Shown here piece by piece: positions 1 through 12,497 of a DNA stretch of 64,000 bases. The stretch spans positions 27,501 through 91,500 of the forward strand of contig CALSFV010000660.1 in the NCBI GenBank assembly GCA_943737045.1. Direction: 5' to 3'. Under the pieces are notes generated by a model that saw only the letters and a program-made list of their open reading frames with translations, was not told where the DNA came from and searched no databases. Within the stretch, counting starts at the first letter, position 1. Every line of letters begins with the position of its first letter. A program made the position numbers and the translations under genes. Source of the DNA: Parapristionchus giblindavisi (lineage: Eukaryota; Nematoda; Chromadorea; Rhabditida; Diplogasteridae).

Positions 1-1464
1 TGCTTTTCTCAGGAAAGTAGGATCGGCGATTCGCATGAAGAGATCCGTTCATCTTACTGGTGGGCGTCCGCGTCCCCGTTTATGTTTCCCCAGAGTCAGA
101 GCCGTGAACTATAATCCGGATTGCAGTATTTTTTCCAAAATTGTTTATTTCCGCAACACTCGCTGTTGGATAAACCAAGAGAATAATACAAAACCTTTTC
201 ATTCTCTCTGTTCTTTTCGTTAGTTTGAATGGACGATCGTGTATCTTCTTCCTCTTTTTCTTCTTCTGACAGAGTCACTCCTATGTGGATGGACTATAAA
301 ATATAAACTGTGCACCTTTAAATTTGTACCAGGAGCAGTAACATTATCTGACTCACTCGTAGAGCGCACACTCTCTATTCATTTCTCTCCTTCTCTAGAT
401 CGTTCGATCGACTTTCCCGAGAGAGTATACATAGAGGACCTTCTACCGATGCCACTCTTCCCAAAGCCAAATTCCCTATTTTTTATAGCTTAACATTTCA
501 CAATTTCAGGCGCCTATGTATATCGCCTTACAATCTACAAGCTAATTTCCCCCATATTTTACAAAATATTCTTCTTGGTTAAGTTTCTATAATTTCAGGC
601 GCCTATATCGCCTTCCAAAACGTGTGATAGCTTTAAATTATAACCAAAAGGAAGAAAAACTCAATATTTGAAATGAAGAATTTGAAAAAGAATTCGGATT
701 TTTGAGGTAATTTTATCTGTAATGTTTATGCATAATTTTTTTCCCTTAATACATTAGAGAGAAATTCTTTTCTATCATATACCACAGAAAAAGTGTTGCA
801 TGTTTTTAACACAAAAATGGTTGGATGTAAAATATAAAACACCAAAAGTCTTGTGAACTGTGGAGTTGTTGTTATGATTGTCTCTCTGTGTGATGGTTAC
901 ATAGGAAGGGGCAGATAGGAATGACCCATGGGGTCGAAACATGGCGACCACGGTAGGAGTCCATACATTCCAAAGTTCTATGAGATAAACGACAATTCCA
1001 ATAAAAAATCATAAAAACAACAAAAATTGATTGCACTTATGTTCAATCAGTTTTATAAAAATAAATAATTATATATATGTAAAACAATTCATTCAAAAAT
1101 CAATAAAACAATGTTAACAGTTACGGTTACAAAAAATTAGACATCGTTAACGCGACCACAATTCTGTTATACATACAATTCATTCACAAGTACTAAAAAA
1201 TATTCGTCAAAACTCAAGGAATCACTATATCTAGTCATTCATCAAAAATTATGTCATGAAAATGATTAAAGTTCATTACTCTAAAATTCGTTTAAAATTA
1301 TCAATAATAAAACATTAACAGATACCTTACAGATTCAGATCAATGACTAATATTAGTATTAGTTATTCGATAAAAACACGATACCGTGACGATCACAAAT
1401 ACTATAATAATGACACAACAAATAATATTACAAGTCAATTAAGATGTAGCTCTACTTTCAGATA
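1..1464. other. AT-rich stretch without a recognisable gene
   Basis: No frame here has protein-like composition joined to usable splice sites. A short direct repeat around the motif TTTCAGGCGCCTAT occurs at about 505-540 and 590-622. A 70-bp sequence at about 876-945 (TGTCTCTCTG...CATGGGGTCGAAAC) recurs at about 3253-3333, on the other side of the gag remnant, in the same orientation. It could be the remains of a retroelement terminal repeat. Confidence 0.5.
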
Positions 1465-3042
1465 ATGAAGAAGTCGTCTCGATCAACGATCCTATGGCCG
1501 TCGACGAGAACATCGTCAAGAATGTTGACGCCCCATCATCTAAGATCCCCCCCTGACAACCTTGAGAAAGAGAGCAACAATCCCCCTCCTGTTCCTCCTA
1601 AGCCCTCATCAAAGACACCTACTACTCATAAGGCAGTTGAGAAGACATCTTCTAACCTCTCATCGACGAACAACAAGACCTCTAAGTCAAAGGTCGGTCA
1701 AGAGAAGAATGTCATCAATAAGAGGAATCAAGAGAAGACGAAGGCCCCGAGATACTGCAACTCCTCTCACCCCCTCGAACCAGAGAAACTCCTCGATTCC
1801 ATCAACCATTCCAACATACATTCCACAACTCCGCATTCGGTTACCAGAACACCACCTACACAGCTAATGGATCCGGAAATTCGTGGAAAAAGACTGAATG
1901 TTTGAGACCTTCCCCGCCGTCCCATCCTACTAGAGTAGTAAGAGATCCGACAACTCCTAAAAAGTGCGCTTTCTGTCTCACAAGGGAAGTGTAAGAAATA
2001 TCTTTTCGACCTATGGATGGGAGTATTTTTCCTCGATAGCTATAGGCAATATAAGGTCGGGACCAAAAAATCAGAACCTGGCATGCACTTTCCGATTTTA
2101 TATAAATAATTATATTTTGTACATTCGAACGCACTGGAATAAGACCCCCCTGATAGAGCACTTGAAAAATCGGTGAGAACATGGTGGCGTGGTGTAGTGG
2201 TAGTGTGTTCTCCTCTTGATCACAATGTGGGTGGTTCGTACACCTATGGAGGTTTTTCTTTTGCTGATTTTTGAACGTTACGAAATTGTAATTTTGATCA
2301 GAAATAAAATTAAAATCTTTGTCAAAAAATAAAGCAACATTTTGTTTAATAGCATAGTGATCATTTAATTTTGGGATAGTTCATCTGTACCAAGCCGCTA
2401 CGGAAGAATAAGATTTTGATAACTTGTCGTATGATCTGCTTTCCTAAATGATTAAATTCAAGTTCAACAGCTACATAAAATTGTGAAAAAGATTTTAATT
2501 TTTTTTCTGATCAAAATTACAAGTTCGAAACGTTTAAAAATCAGCAAAAGAAAAATCTCCATAGCTGAATTCGAACCACAGACATTGTGATCAATAAGAG
2601 AACACACTACCAGTACACCACACCGCCATGCTCTCATTGATCTTTCAAGTGCTCTATCAGGGGAGTCTTATTCCAGCGCGTTCGAATATACAAAATATAA
2701 TTATTTATATAAAATCGGAAAGTGCATGCCAGGTTCTGATTTTTTGGTCCCGACCTTATATTGCCTATAGCTATCGAGGAAAAATACTACCATCCATAGG
2801 TCTAAAAGATATTTCTTACACTTCCCTTGTCAGTACTGATCATATAAGCATGAACTGCACAATATTCCTAGACAATCAATCTCGTCAGGGACTCGTCCAA
2901 CAGAAGAAACTCTGTACTATGTGTTTAAATAGGCACGCAGACCCCTGCAGAACAGTCGGAATCTGCTTCTATTGTTCCACTTCCCATACATATGGAGCGA
3001 GATCTCATAATTCGGCCCTTTGCGTACTCCGTCCAGGAGCCT
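1465..3042 (+). pseudogene. BEL/Pao-type retrotransposon gag fragment, broken
   Basis: A Pro/Ser/Lys/Asn-rich open frame (1465-1905) is followed in other frames by a zinc-knuckle region. The motif K-C-A-F-C ends at about 1977, and after an 849-bp insertion the frame resumes with C-T-M-C, H, C and C-F-Y-C...H...C spacing (about 2833-3025). That Cys/His array, with the conserved R-Q-x-L-V...K-K-L-C segment, is what nematode BEL/Pao gag proteins carry before the protease. No protease, reverse transcriptase or integrase follows; the sequence becomes T-rich non-coding after about 3045. The 5' half also needs a frameshift near 1905 to reach the knuckle. This is therefore a dead internal fragment. 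Family assignment rests on the knuckle pattern only. Confidence 0.6.
1981..2829. mobile_element. 849-bp foldback element with TCA target duplication and tRNA-like arms
   Basis: The two halves are near-perfect inverted copies of each other. The termini are CAAGGGAAGTGTAAGAAATA and its complement, flanked on both sides by TCA (1978-1980 and 2830-2832). Removing the element and one TCA restores the zinc-knuckle reading frame of the surrounding gag fragment, so the boundaries are well supported. Each arm holds a tRNA-like stretch: TGGTGTAGTGG (A-box-like) and GGTTCGTACACC (B-box-like) at about 2184-2250, and a complementary-strand copy at about 2575-2640. No transposase is encoded, so it is non-autonomous. 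A 3-bp duplication suggests a PIF/Harbinger-like or CACTA-like source, but the termini match neither clearly. Confidence 0.8.
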
Positions 3043-3469
3043 AACTCCTGCCCCTGCCCTCATACCCTCTCTCTTGTTGCTCTCCCATACCATCATTCAT
3101 CTCATTCATCTTCTTTTTAATTTTTGTTGTTTCATGTTATCTTTGTTTTGGTTGTTTTTGTTGTTAACAAGCCGTTTATTGGGAGTGTATTGTCACGCCC
3201 TCCCGACGAGGAGAGGGAAGAGATTGTTCATTGTTGTGTGATAGTAGAGATGGCTGTGATGATTGTCTCTCTGTCTGATGGGGACATAGGAAAGGGCAGA
3301 TAGGAAAGACCCATGGGGTCGAAACAAAAAGGGTTGGATGTAAAATAATAAAAAATGACGAAAATTATGTGCTTCTTCGTTCAACGACTTATGTACTATA
3401 ATTATTCAACATTGAACATTTTTCCTGGCAATTTCTCTATTGCTTTTCACATACGTTAAATGTACATCA

Positions 3470-3575
3470 CGAGATGATTTGAAGCTCTGTGCTCTGGCCA
3501 CACTCTCTCGCTTTCTTTATCTACGAGAGAGTATTGCCAGAGCGGAGACTAAAATTAGCTTGTCGTCTTCCTTTA
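3470..3575. repeat. CTCTCG palindromic MITE copy
   Basis: GCTCTGGCCACACTCTCTCG and, after a short loop, CGAGAGAGTATTGCCAGAGC. This is one of about 25 copies of the hairpin family described in the findings. Confidence 0.75.
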
Positions 3576-4954
3576 AAAGTACATCCCGATTTATTTTTTT
3601 CAGCCATGAATATGCCGTTCATGATGTTAATCTTCATGTTAGACAATTTCACCTCCGGAGAAAAGAAGTGTTGTGAGCGATCTGCCCTCAGGGGTATATA
3701 TAGCGGTAGACTAACAATAAGCCACAAGGTAACATTTACAACAACAAAAAAGTTACTAATTTGAGTATTTTTCAGGTTCGCTCCCGGGGGCGTTAAGAAG
3801 AACCGAGATTTCGGAACCAACATTTCAGAACCAAGATTTCGGATCTCAATCAATCTCAATAGACAGTCTCAATGGTATTCCATATTTGGACTGGGCAAGT
3901 ATTACTTTTGGTCGTTTCAAATAATTTGTTCGTATATGCTGTTTATCGATTTTCTCTTTAACTACGTGCCTACTGTAAACGTTATCATGACTATTTGTAT
4001 CTGATGTTTTGAATAAAGTTTGAGATTAAATTATGGTCCTATATTCTTAGCTCATTCGCTCCGTTGGGGAGGTTCCCAAATCTCGGTTCCGAAACGTTGG
4101 TTTTCATCGAAAAGTTCTATGCTAATTGGGTCTCAGACTCGTTTTCCATCTCGTCGGATTTGCATCCCTTGTTCTCAAATCACTCGTTCCATTTCCATAA
4201 TTCCAATCGAGTGGTACTTTGATCAGGGTTTTAGTCAAAACGGTTCTCAAAGATTGCGTTCCGCACGAAAGGGTTCTAGTACCGTATTTCCGAAGAATGG
4301 ATTCTCACATTAGAGTTCTGATTGAATTAGTTTTCATTCACGAGTTACAGTTCGTACCGGCATCCAATTCCAGTCCTACAAGATGTACATGTATCTCTCG
4401 CTAACCACAGCGTCTGGATTCGCAAAATGCGCAGACAAACCACGGTCATGTGGAGCGCCTGGAGTACACCCTCGATGCACGTCTACCTCTCATTGGCAGT
4501 CGAGGAGGATGCTTACATACCATTGAAACGCTGGTTCTTATTTAATTTAGGCACATTTTTCTTGTTTTTTTTCGCTTTTTGTATTGTTTTTTTGCAAAGT
4601 AACACATTTTATAAGTCGACCTATTTATATACCTTGTCCACAACGAAGGTCCTTGAAATATATACTCTAATATTGCTCAAGAAATCAATAAATTTGTCAT
4701 TTATAGACACATTACACTTTTGGATAAATCTGTTGTTGTTGTTATGCAAGAGAATTGATAGATAATTACCGATATGTTTGTGTGCCTAATGAAACACGCA
4801 TAATAATAATACTAGTTTATCCTGTCAGCATATTATAAGAGGCCGCTTGCGTAAGAATCAACTAAAATCAGTGAAATCAGGCGCTTTCATTCGTTTCTCG
4901 TCACACGATGGGTCTAAAATTTGCCCACGGGGACAGAATTTGATGGCGATCACG
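3576..4954. other. No supported gene
   Basis: Several short open frames exist but none has splice signals, protein-like composition or a recognisable motif. Around 3800-4310 the words ATTTCGGAACC/GGTTCTCAAA and their inverses recur, suggesting an old degraded inverted repeat. Confidence 0.4.
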
Positions 4955-5040
4955 CCTGTCTAATTCATTTTTCATGGAAACGTTTCAGAAATTTACAGAA
5001 ATTGAATTTATCTCAACGGCAAAATTGTTTTTGCGAGATA

Positions 5041-6812
5041 CAGTGTAGCCTAAAAGTCATCGGACACTTTTTCATTTTTTTATAACTTTTGATCCAGGAA
5101 AGCAATCAAGCTGATCTTTTGAGTCAATGTAGAGAATTTATCAAGGGATACAACCATGATGTGTTGGTGTAATTAAATTAGTTCACTGTTGCATAGCAAT
5201 GACGCTATCGAAATACACTTTTTTGAAAATTTACATTTCTTTAATGAAAAGTCCTGTTCTTCTGAAACATTGCGAGAGTGAAGACACCCACTAGGGCTGC
5301 ACAGTCAAACAATCGGGAATGTCTCCGATTCCGATTTCAAGCTGTAGCAGGGTTGTAACTTTGAACCCCAATATTTATAACTCAGCTTCTAGATATACTA
5401 ACCACCCGTTCTAAGTGCTGAAATGATACTAGTGGCGAGTAATGTTTATCCCCAGATTATGGTAGTCATAGCTCGTCATTTGCCCTCGGGGCATAAAATA
5501 AATTTTTTGTTGTGAGGACCGATTTTGAGACCCTACCGTTCAGAGGCCAGGTCTTCTAAAATGATGGTTCCTGCGCAAGCAGCTTTGCAATGTATCATAT
5601 ATTTATTTCCGTTATTTTTGATTAGTTCCGATTCCTTTCAGACCCGTAGCAAAAGATATGTTGGGGTCTACTCAGTGCCCGCTCTTGCGCTTTCACTCTT
5701 ACTGCTCAAGTTCCTGGGCCTCTATTGATGAAATCTCTTATTTGCAAAGCACATATGCATGTTAGAGATGTTCAGAAAAGTTTTTACACTATTACTGAAC
5801 TTTGATCTTTGATCTTTGTATGTTGATCTTTGATCGCCGAAACCGAGTAGACCTCAGCAGACCTTTTGCCACGGGTCTGAAAGGAATCGGAGCTAAACCA
5901 AAATAAGGGAAATACATATATGATACATTGCTAGGCTGCTTGCGCAGGAACCATAATTTTAGAAGACCCGCCCTCTGAACGGTGGGGTGTCAAAATCAGG
6001 TCTCCCCCCCCCCCAAAAAAAATCATTTTTTTTTGCCCTGAGGGCAAATGGCGAGCTATGACTACCATAATCTGGGGATAAACATTACTCGCCACTAGTA
6101 TCATTTCAGCACTTAGAACGGGTGGTTAGTACATCTAGAAGCTGAGTTATAAATATTGGGGTTCAAAGTTACAACCCTGCTACAGCTTGAAATCGGAATC
6201 GGAGACATTCCCGATTGTTTGACTGTGCAGCCCTAGTGGGTGCCTTCACTCTTGCAATGTTTCAGAAGAACAGGACTTTTCATTAAAGAAATGTAAATTT
6301 TCAAAAAAGTGTATTTCGATAGCGTCATTGCTATGCAACAGTGAACTAATTTAATTACACCAACACATCACGGTTGTATCCCTTGATAAATTCTCTACAT
6401 TGACTCAAAAGATCAGCTTGATTGCTTTAACAGTTTAATGACCTTTATCAAGCACAGAACCATTGGGGAGGGAATGGTTGCCACTAAACGACAGATTAGT
6501 ATGGGCGTGCTGAGGTCCCATACAAGGGGCATAATTCACTTCATTCATCTTCTTCATCCTCTGATCAGCAATTAACACTTTCTTCAGAATCAAAGCCGCT
6601 ACACTTGATCCTTTTCGAATAGCAAATCATGAAACAGAATTGAGAAAAATTAGATAGAGATAACCCACGAAGTCCTCGCTCAATACTTCGTCAACAATTG
6701 CTTGATGATAGGCATACCACTCGAAGAAAGAAGAAAGAATTGATTGCTTCCCTGGATCAAAAGTTATAAAAAAATGGAAAAAAAAATGTCCGATGACTTT
6801 TAGGCTACACTG
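5041..6812. mobile_element. Tc1-like non-autonomous foldback element
   Basis: It starts CAGTGTAGCCTAAAAGTCAT and ends with the inverse, flanked by TA on each side (5039-5040, 6813-6814). That is the Tc1/mariner signature: CAGT... termini and TA duplication. The arms are several hundred bp of inverted repeat meeting near 5800-5950; the right arm is longer because of an insertion at 6428-6739. No transposase frame is present, so movement would need a transposase supplied in trans. Similar sequence occurs in the one-ended copy at 27649. Confidence 0.85.
6428..6739. mobile_element. 312-bp insertion with 10-bp target duplication
   Basis: Only the right arm of the Tc1-like foldback carries this segment. 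Its flanks are the direct repeat TTGATTGCTT (ending 6427; 6740-6749), which occurs once, inverted, in the left arm near 5100. It shows no terminal inverted repeats. A related stretch (AATGACCTTTATCAA, then ACCATT) occurs near 40610 in a transporter intron. A 10-bp duplication without inverted termini would suit a retroposed or SINE-like sequence, but that is inference. Confidence 0.6.
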
Positions 6813-7251
6813 TACATAGCTCGGATTGGAATGTGTTCAGGACACCATACAAAAAAATTCAGCGAATTTGCGGAACGTACTTTCGAGGAAAGCAACTTTT
6901 ATTGAAGTCATTTTGCCGTTGGAGTGGAGTCAAGAGGCGAGAGAGAGTGTGGTGGTGCAAGAGAGCAGAGAGACGCTCTCTCGTCCACTCCCCCTTCCTT
7001 CCTATGTCTGTCGCCTCACCTGCATCTCTGCTCTTTCGCACAGCCATGCTCTCTGGCGTCTTGCCTTCTCTCCAACGGCAAAATGACTACACTAAAAGTT
7101 GATTTTCTCGAAAGTACCTTCCGCAAATTCGCTGAAATTTTTTCTATGGGGTCCTGAACACATTCCGGTCCGATCAATGTATCTCGCATAAAACACTTTT
7201 GCCGTTGAGATAAATTCAATTTCCGTATTCATGAAAAGTGAATTAGACAGG

Positions 7252-7900
7252 CTTTCATTTCCATTCAAGAAAACATCCGCATATGAAAATTGATTCGAAT
7301 AGTCAAATAACTCACTAAAACTTTACGTTGCTCGTCCAAAAGGCCTGTTTGACAAGATGGAAATACCGCCCCTAACTTTCCAAAGTCTTCGAGGAGGGGA
7401 CTCCACTGTTGGTCCGTTTCTCTAGATGGAATAAGCGAGTGTAGTCGAGAGTGGAGAGAGGAGAACAGTCCAACCGACCGTACCGCGGAGAGAAAGGCAG
7501 ATAAATTCACGAAGTATGTATGATGAGAGGAAAGTATTGGGCTGTGATTTCCAAGGTTGGCAGATCTACATATGTGGCATTGCAAACAACAATTAAGTAC
7601 TTATACTCTCACCCCCTGACGCGAATTTTTTTGGAAGGAATTTCCAAGTACCAGTGAACTTCACTCATGGAGCCTGTAATTATGATACATAAAACAGAAA
7701 AATCCAGTTTTCGTCGATACCAAAAGATATCCTAGTTGTTCATTTCTCTCAAATTTAGATCATTCTCATCTTCTTACTTCTTTAAAGGCACAAAAATTGT
7801 GACCAGAGGTTCAAATTATCATAGGTGCCGCTTTAAACACGTCATTAATATTTTCCGAAACTTTGCATCACTAGCTCATCTTTCATTTCATTACTCGCTC
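7252..7900. other. Upstream region of gene A
   Basis: No coding exon is apparent. A stretch at about 7259-7362 reappears inverted at about 60110-60215, so it is repetitive. The promoter and any 5' UTR or trans-splice site of gene A should lie within 7600-7900, but nothing specific can be identified. Confidence 0.4.
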
Positions 7901-10900
7901 ATGTTCTCGCTGAGAGCGGTTCACTTTTTACTCCTCTATCTCATTGTGAAGGTATCTGCTGATTCTCTAGCTGAATATGATCCTACGGTAAACGAATTTC
8001 TCAGAATACCCGATAGTAACTAAAAACACACACATTTTGAAAACACTCTTGATTTGCCTGTACGACAGTATGAAAAGTGCGGTTAATTTTACATGCTCTA
8101 GATCCTAAGTTTATCATAGTTAGATCATTATCGATTGTAGATCGCTGCCGAGAGCATAAATAGACTTGTCGACGAACGATTTCAATCTAATAACTCATCG
8201 CTTTTCGACCTCAATCAATTAACAAAATCAATAAATTATCTCGCTTCACTTACTGTAAGACAAAAAATCTATTTTCAAGGAGTATTTTAAATTAATTTCA
8301 GGTTGAATTCGACGCATACGCAACAATAAGATTCATGGTAAGTGGAGTAATCAATTTTAGATCTATTGCTGCATATTCTATAAATGCGTTCTCAGTCGCA
8401 CAACCTTGCGCCGTTGAGAAACAAATTGTGATTACTGAAATATTCCTGAAATTGCAGAATACGTGCAATCAAACAGTAAAATTGGCACGACCACCGAAGG
8501 ATGTTATAACATTAGTACGTGTGTTAACATTGCTTCTATTCAAACATGTTAATGTATTAATTTAATTGGTGAATCAAATATGTCATGGTAATTAGTGTGG
8601 GCTAAATGTGTCAACCATAACGTTCTGAACAGTGAACTCAATGGACACTAGGTCGAATGGGAGCCGATGAATAATACCCGACTGGATGATAACCATTTGC
8701 ATATGAGTAATGCATAGCCAAATTATGCAAATGGTTATCATCCGGTCGGTTCTTATTCATCGATTCTTATCCGACCTTGTTCCACTCAATGTGGTTATAT
8801 CTAAAATGATTTTCAGCTACTAAACGACAAAAGGGACTTGATTGATAGGGACTTTGAAAATGTGAGTTTCTGTTAACATCAGAAACAACAAGATTAAATT
8901 ACTATAATATTTTTTTTCTAAAACATTTGTCCTTTCAAAAAAAACCAACCAAAAACCAGAGACCATACGCATAAACGTTGCAAATCGTTTGGCGAGGATC
9001 GTGTCGAAGCCATAAGCGGAGGCATTTCTCCCCCACGCTTGTGTGGTCACTTGTCTCGGCAAATGGCTTGCCTATGTTCATGCATAAGGCCTCAGTACGA
9101 CTCTAAAAGTAATGATATCCAATTATCATTGTCGTAGGGTTAAAAAAATTTTTAATTATTAATTTTTTTATTATTGAAATTTTATCTTTTGTTTGTTTTC
9201 AGTACGGGAAAGTCGTTTGCGCTCTGGTTCGACAAACGTCACTCGTTCTTTTATTCACAGCTAACGTCGACTACCGATCGACTTATAGCACCCAACAGAT
9301 TTTATGCGATCCCGCCACTGCGGTAGGTTCTCTAATAATCAATATTTTTGAAGACATTTGAATCTGAAAATTTGATTGTGAGCTTTTATAATTTTCAGCT
9401 CAGGACAACATTCATATCTCCAAAGATTCTTGTCACAACGTATCAAGATGTGAGAACATTATTCAAATATTATTAGATACTTTTTTCTATCATTTCCTGG
9501 TCTGAAATTGATCAAAAGCTAATGCAAGAAGTTTCATAGTAGTTCGGGGAAAATTCTTTCAAAAAATCCTAATCGATGGCATTTCCAGTATTCCAACCTA
9601 GGCAAAATGCCCTTCACATTTTGTCGTCCCATCGTATGGGGACACTTGCCGCCGTTGTTGCAGGTTTATCTTTTATACTGATTTTTAGTGTTTGTATCTA
9701 GGTTTTCACGCATCTGTTGTTCCAAAGCCACAACCACAAGAATTGGCTTGAATGATCGGAGTGACCGATTGGAAAATAACATATTTTATTAATTTTTTTC
9801 AGTTTAAGACTCTGACAAAGAGAGAAGTTGTATCATTGTTGGGAGCTCGTGGAGGAATGATAACGTATGTATTTATATAAATAATTTGTAACTAAATAGT
9901 TCAAAAAATAATTTAAAAATTCATTTTCTCGTTTACAGATTGCGAGTTAGCACTTCGAGACAAGATTACATATTCGTAATCGATAATCTAATCATGCTTG
10001 CAAAATACTCGAAACGTTCTTCTGAGAATTTTGTAAGTTAAGAGAAAACGCTAAAAATGATAGACTAACAATAAAAATATTGATTAGATTTAACAGTGTG
10101 ATATGACTATTTCAAGATCAACGGCCCTCGTTTCGTTATTAGCAACTCTGCAGGAATGTTGGAGAAAGTTATGAATCAAGTGGCGGTACGTATATTTTGC
10201 ATACTCATATTCATGGTCCTTGCTGATTTATGTTTTAAAAAGAACGATGAAATTAAAAATGTATACTTACTTGACAGACAGGTGAAAATACCGGCAAAAA
10301 GAATAATTATTGGGAAAGAAAGAAAGGGAGAGATTAAGAAATGGGCTGTGTTAGAAACTTTGTTTAAGAAAAAAAACATAATTGATCTAAAACGATCCAG
10401 TGTTTCGGCAATGAATATGTAGGAAAGGCTAATGAGTCTACAACAAAAACTTTCAGGCAAAGAAGGCGTACTACGAAGATGTGTTGCAAGAGGTCGGTAT
10501 ATGCTTTATCTACGCTGCGATACCACTCTTCGCCTTTGCTATCACCGTGACCGCTGTCATTTATTTCAACCCTCAGGTGCGGTCTTTGGTCTTTGGTCTT
10601 TGATCTTTTCATGATCTTTAATCTTTACAGTATACCCGCGCGTATTTTGAGGATATTTTGGAGGTTGTGGATGATTTTGAGGAGCGCAGGGGGCGTGTAT
10701 CGGTACGTTTCGCAGAATCGAGAGAAATGGGAACAAGGAGGAAAAAATGTCCATTTCATGCAAACACTGCCAAAATCTCTCATTTTTTTTGTTTTAAAAG
10801 TACCATGAAATATGTTTTGCAGGGCTTTATTCACCAAATCATAGCTCCTTTACGAAAAGAAGAACTCATCAACGAACTTGTTAACGAAGTAATGTACTAT

Positions 10901-12177
10901 TAAAACGCTATTATAATAACACGAGATTTTTCATCTTTTTGATATCCCTAATACGAAGATTTCAGCATACTTCACGTGTCATGAGATCGGCTAAAACCAG
11001 TCAGTTTAATTGCGTGTTGAAGAATGACTTTTGACCTTTGATCCCTGTTTTTTTTAATCTTTGATCTCAAATCTCTGGATTCAGAGAGACAATTATCCAT
11101 CGATCACACCGAGCTAACCGCCACTTCTACCAGATATGCAAATGAAGAAAGGTAGCACAATCGATATAGTTTCTCATTGTGAGATATGAATTCAATTTTA
11201 TTGGAAACAACCAGGATAATCGGTTATCTTATTATAGAAACTATATTTTAAATTTTTTTCAGTAGTCGTAAGACGATGACACCTTCTGTAAAGGAAGTTG
11301 AATCACAATCTGCACTTGGCAATGTGAGATTTCTCAATTTTTCATATGTTTAGATTGACTAATTTGATGATCCGTTCTCGGAACATTTCTTTCCAGAGTA
11401 GAGTGAAAAATAACCTCTAAAAGCAGAATAATTTCGATGCGTTTCAGTCCCAAGAAGATGATCCTCTCATAAAAAAGACGAAGAGGAATCGAAAGGTAGA
11501 AAATTAGTACACAAAAAAATAGAAAATACATAACGAAAATAATTGAGTTATAAATATATTTCAGCTCAGTTTCGATGACGAACGTCTGAGAAAAAAGGTA
11601 ATATAAATTCTTACAATTAGAATCTTTCAAAAAAATAATTTTTGAACATTTTCCAGCTTCTATCAATCCGCCGTGCGCAACGCAATTCGAAGGCCGAAGT
11701 CTCGACTCCCAAAGTTGGAAACACCCAAGGTAGACTTGTTCTTTGATCTTTGATCTTTCGGTCTTTGATCTTATATTTGCAATTTAGATGACACTTTAAC
11801 TAAAGAGCAATTGACCGATGAGACTTTATTGGATTCTGCAAGAAACGAGGAATCTGCCAAACAGGGTGAATTTTATTTTGCAAGATGGCGTATAACAAAA
11901 TTGCCGACGTTTGTGCATTATTGCGTTTTAATACCATTTCAATTGGAAGTATGAGAGAAAATTTGAAATTTTGTTAAGGACACACCCCAGCTAATTTTTC
12001 TCTCTGCTCTGGCAAAGACAAAGAAAGCGAGAGAGCATTACAATATTTAAGCATCTTCATTACTTAAAGCTCTCATTCAGCACCTTTTTGTTAATTCCAG
12101 GTCTGCTTGACAGAGCAGTGACTCCGAATGCGTACACTCCGTCATCGACTCATTCAAATAACGAAAGAAAACACTGA
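7901..12177 (+). CDS. Gene A: single-pass membrane protein of unknown family (21 exons, 474 aa)
   Basis: Exons: 7901-7987, 8302-8337, 8458-8514, 8817-8861, 9203-9322, 9399-9449, 9589-9663, 9803-9864, 9939-10032, 10117-10185, 10457-10576, 10631-10702, 10823-10888, 10966-10999, 11085-11151, 11263-11323, 11448-11495, 11565-11597, 11657-11729, 11788-11865, 12101-12177. All introns are GT-AG, all phases agree, and the sum is 1425 nt. Residues 1-20 (MFSLRAVHFLLLYLIVKVSA) look like a signal peptide. Residues about 21-245 would be extracellular or lumenal, with Cys in CNQT, VVCALV, ILCDP and FTFCRP. A hydrophobic helix (GICFIYAAIPLFAFAITVTA) spans about 246-268. The remaining ~200 residues are charged, Ser/Thr- and Lys/Arg-rich and presumably cytoplasmic. 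No domain was recognised. Exon 10 uses a weaker acceptor (TTTCAAG), because the upstream ACAG choice leads to a stop. Two truncated copies lie at 17.9-20.9 kb and 23.1-24.7 kb. Confidence 0.75.
8652..8776. repeat. Intronic palindromic element in gene A intron 3
   Basis: Inverted arms around GATGATAACCATTTGCAT / ATGCAAATGGTTATCATC, with outer matches CCGATGAATAA / TTATTCATCG. It is a small hairpin-forming MITE within an intron; the target duplication was not resolved. Confidence 0.65.
11985..12070. repeat. CTCTCG palindromic MITE, partly deleted, in gene A last intron
   Basis: ACACACCCCAGCTAATTT then CTCTGCTCTGGCAAAG and GCGAGAGAGCATT; the left CTCTCG arm has been lost. The same element sits at the homologous place in the other A copies (about 20624 and 23225-23310), so it predates the duplications. 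Confidence 0.7.
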
Positions 12178-12497
12178 GACCGAGACAAACCTAAACAAAA
12201 CTTCTCCTTGATATTATGCGATTTGATACACTTTATTCACTCAAAAGTGTATACCAATAATCGATCAGCGTGAATAAACTCAATTTATGGTAATTATTGG
12301 GAAACATGGTAGAGCAAGGGTGCTTCAGTATCAGGTCATTAAATAATAACTAAAATTTTGTTATTTATTATATTTATGACTCTCTTCGGTTCCTTTAAAT
12401 GGTATCGCTTTTGTCCATTTCTTGCTTCACCCACTTCACCTACTTTCAAACCTCCAGCACAGTGTGACTAAATCTTACTGTGATTGGTACTCTTTTG

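Larger units (their letters stand above)
4955..7251. repeat. Outer foldback element, split by a Tc1-like insertion
   Basis: The left arm (about 4955-5040, continued at 6815-6940) is inverted in the right arm (about 7040-7251). Matching landmarks are CTGTCTAATTCA, TTATCTCAACGGCAAAA, GCGAGATACAT, GGAATGTGTTCAGGAC and GCGAATTTGCGGAA. The match runs across the point where the Tc1-like element sits, so that element landed inside this older foldback at a TA. Without the insertion the foldback is about 525 bp. It has no coding potential, and its own target duplication was not resolved. Confidence 0.75.

Noticed and set aside
2628..3044. A single 138-codon protein combining the foldback arm and the zinc knuckle
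   Set aside because: The first 68 codons are transposon arm read through by chance; the real gag frame continues from before 1978.
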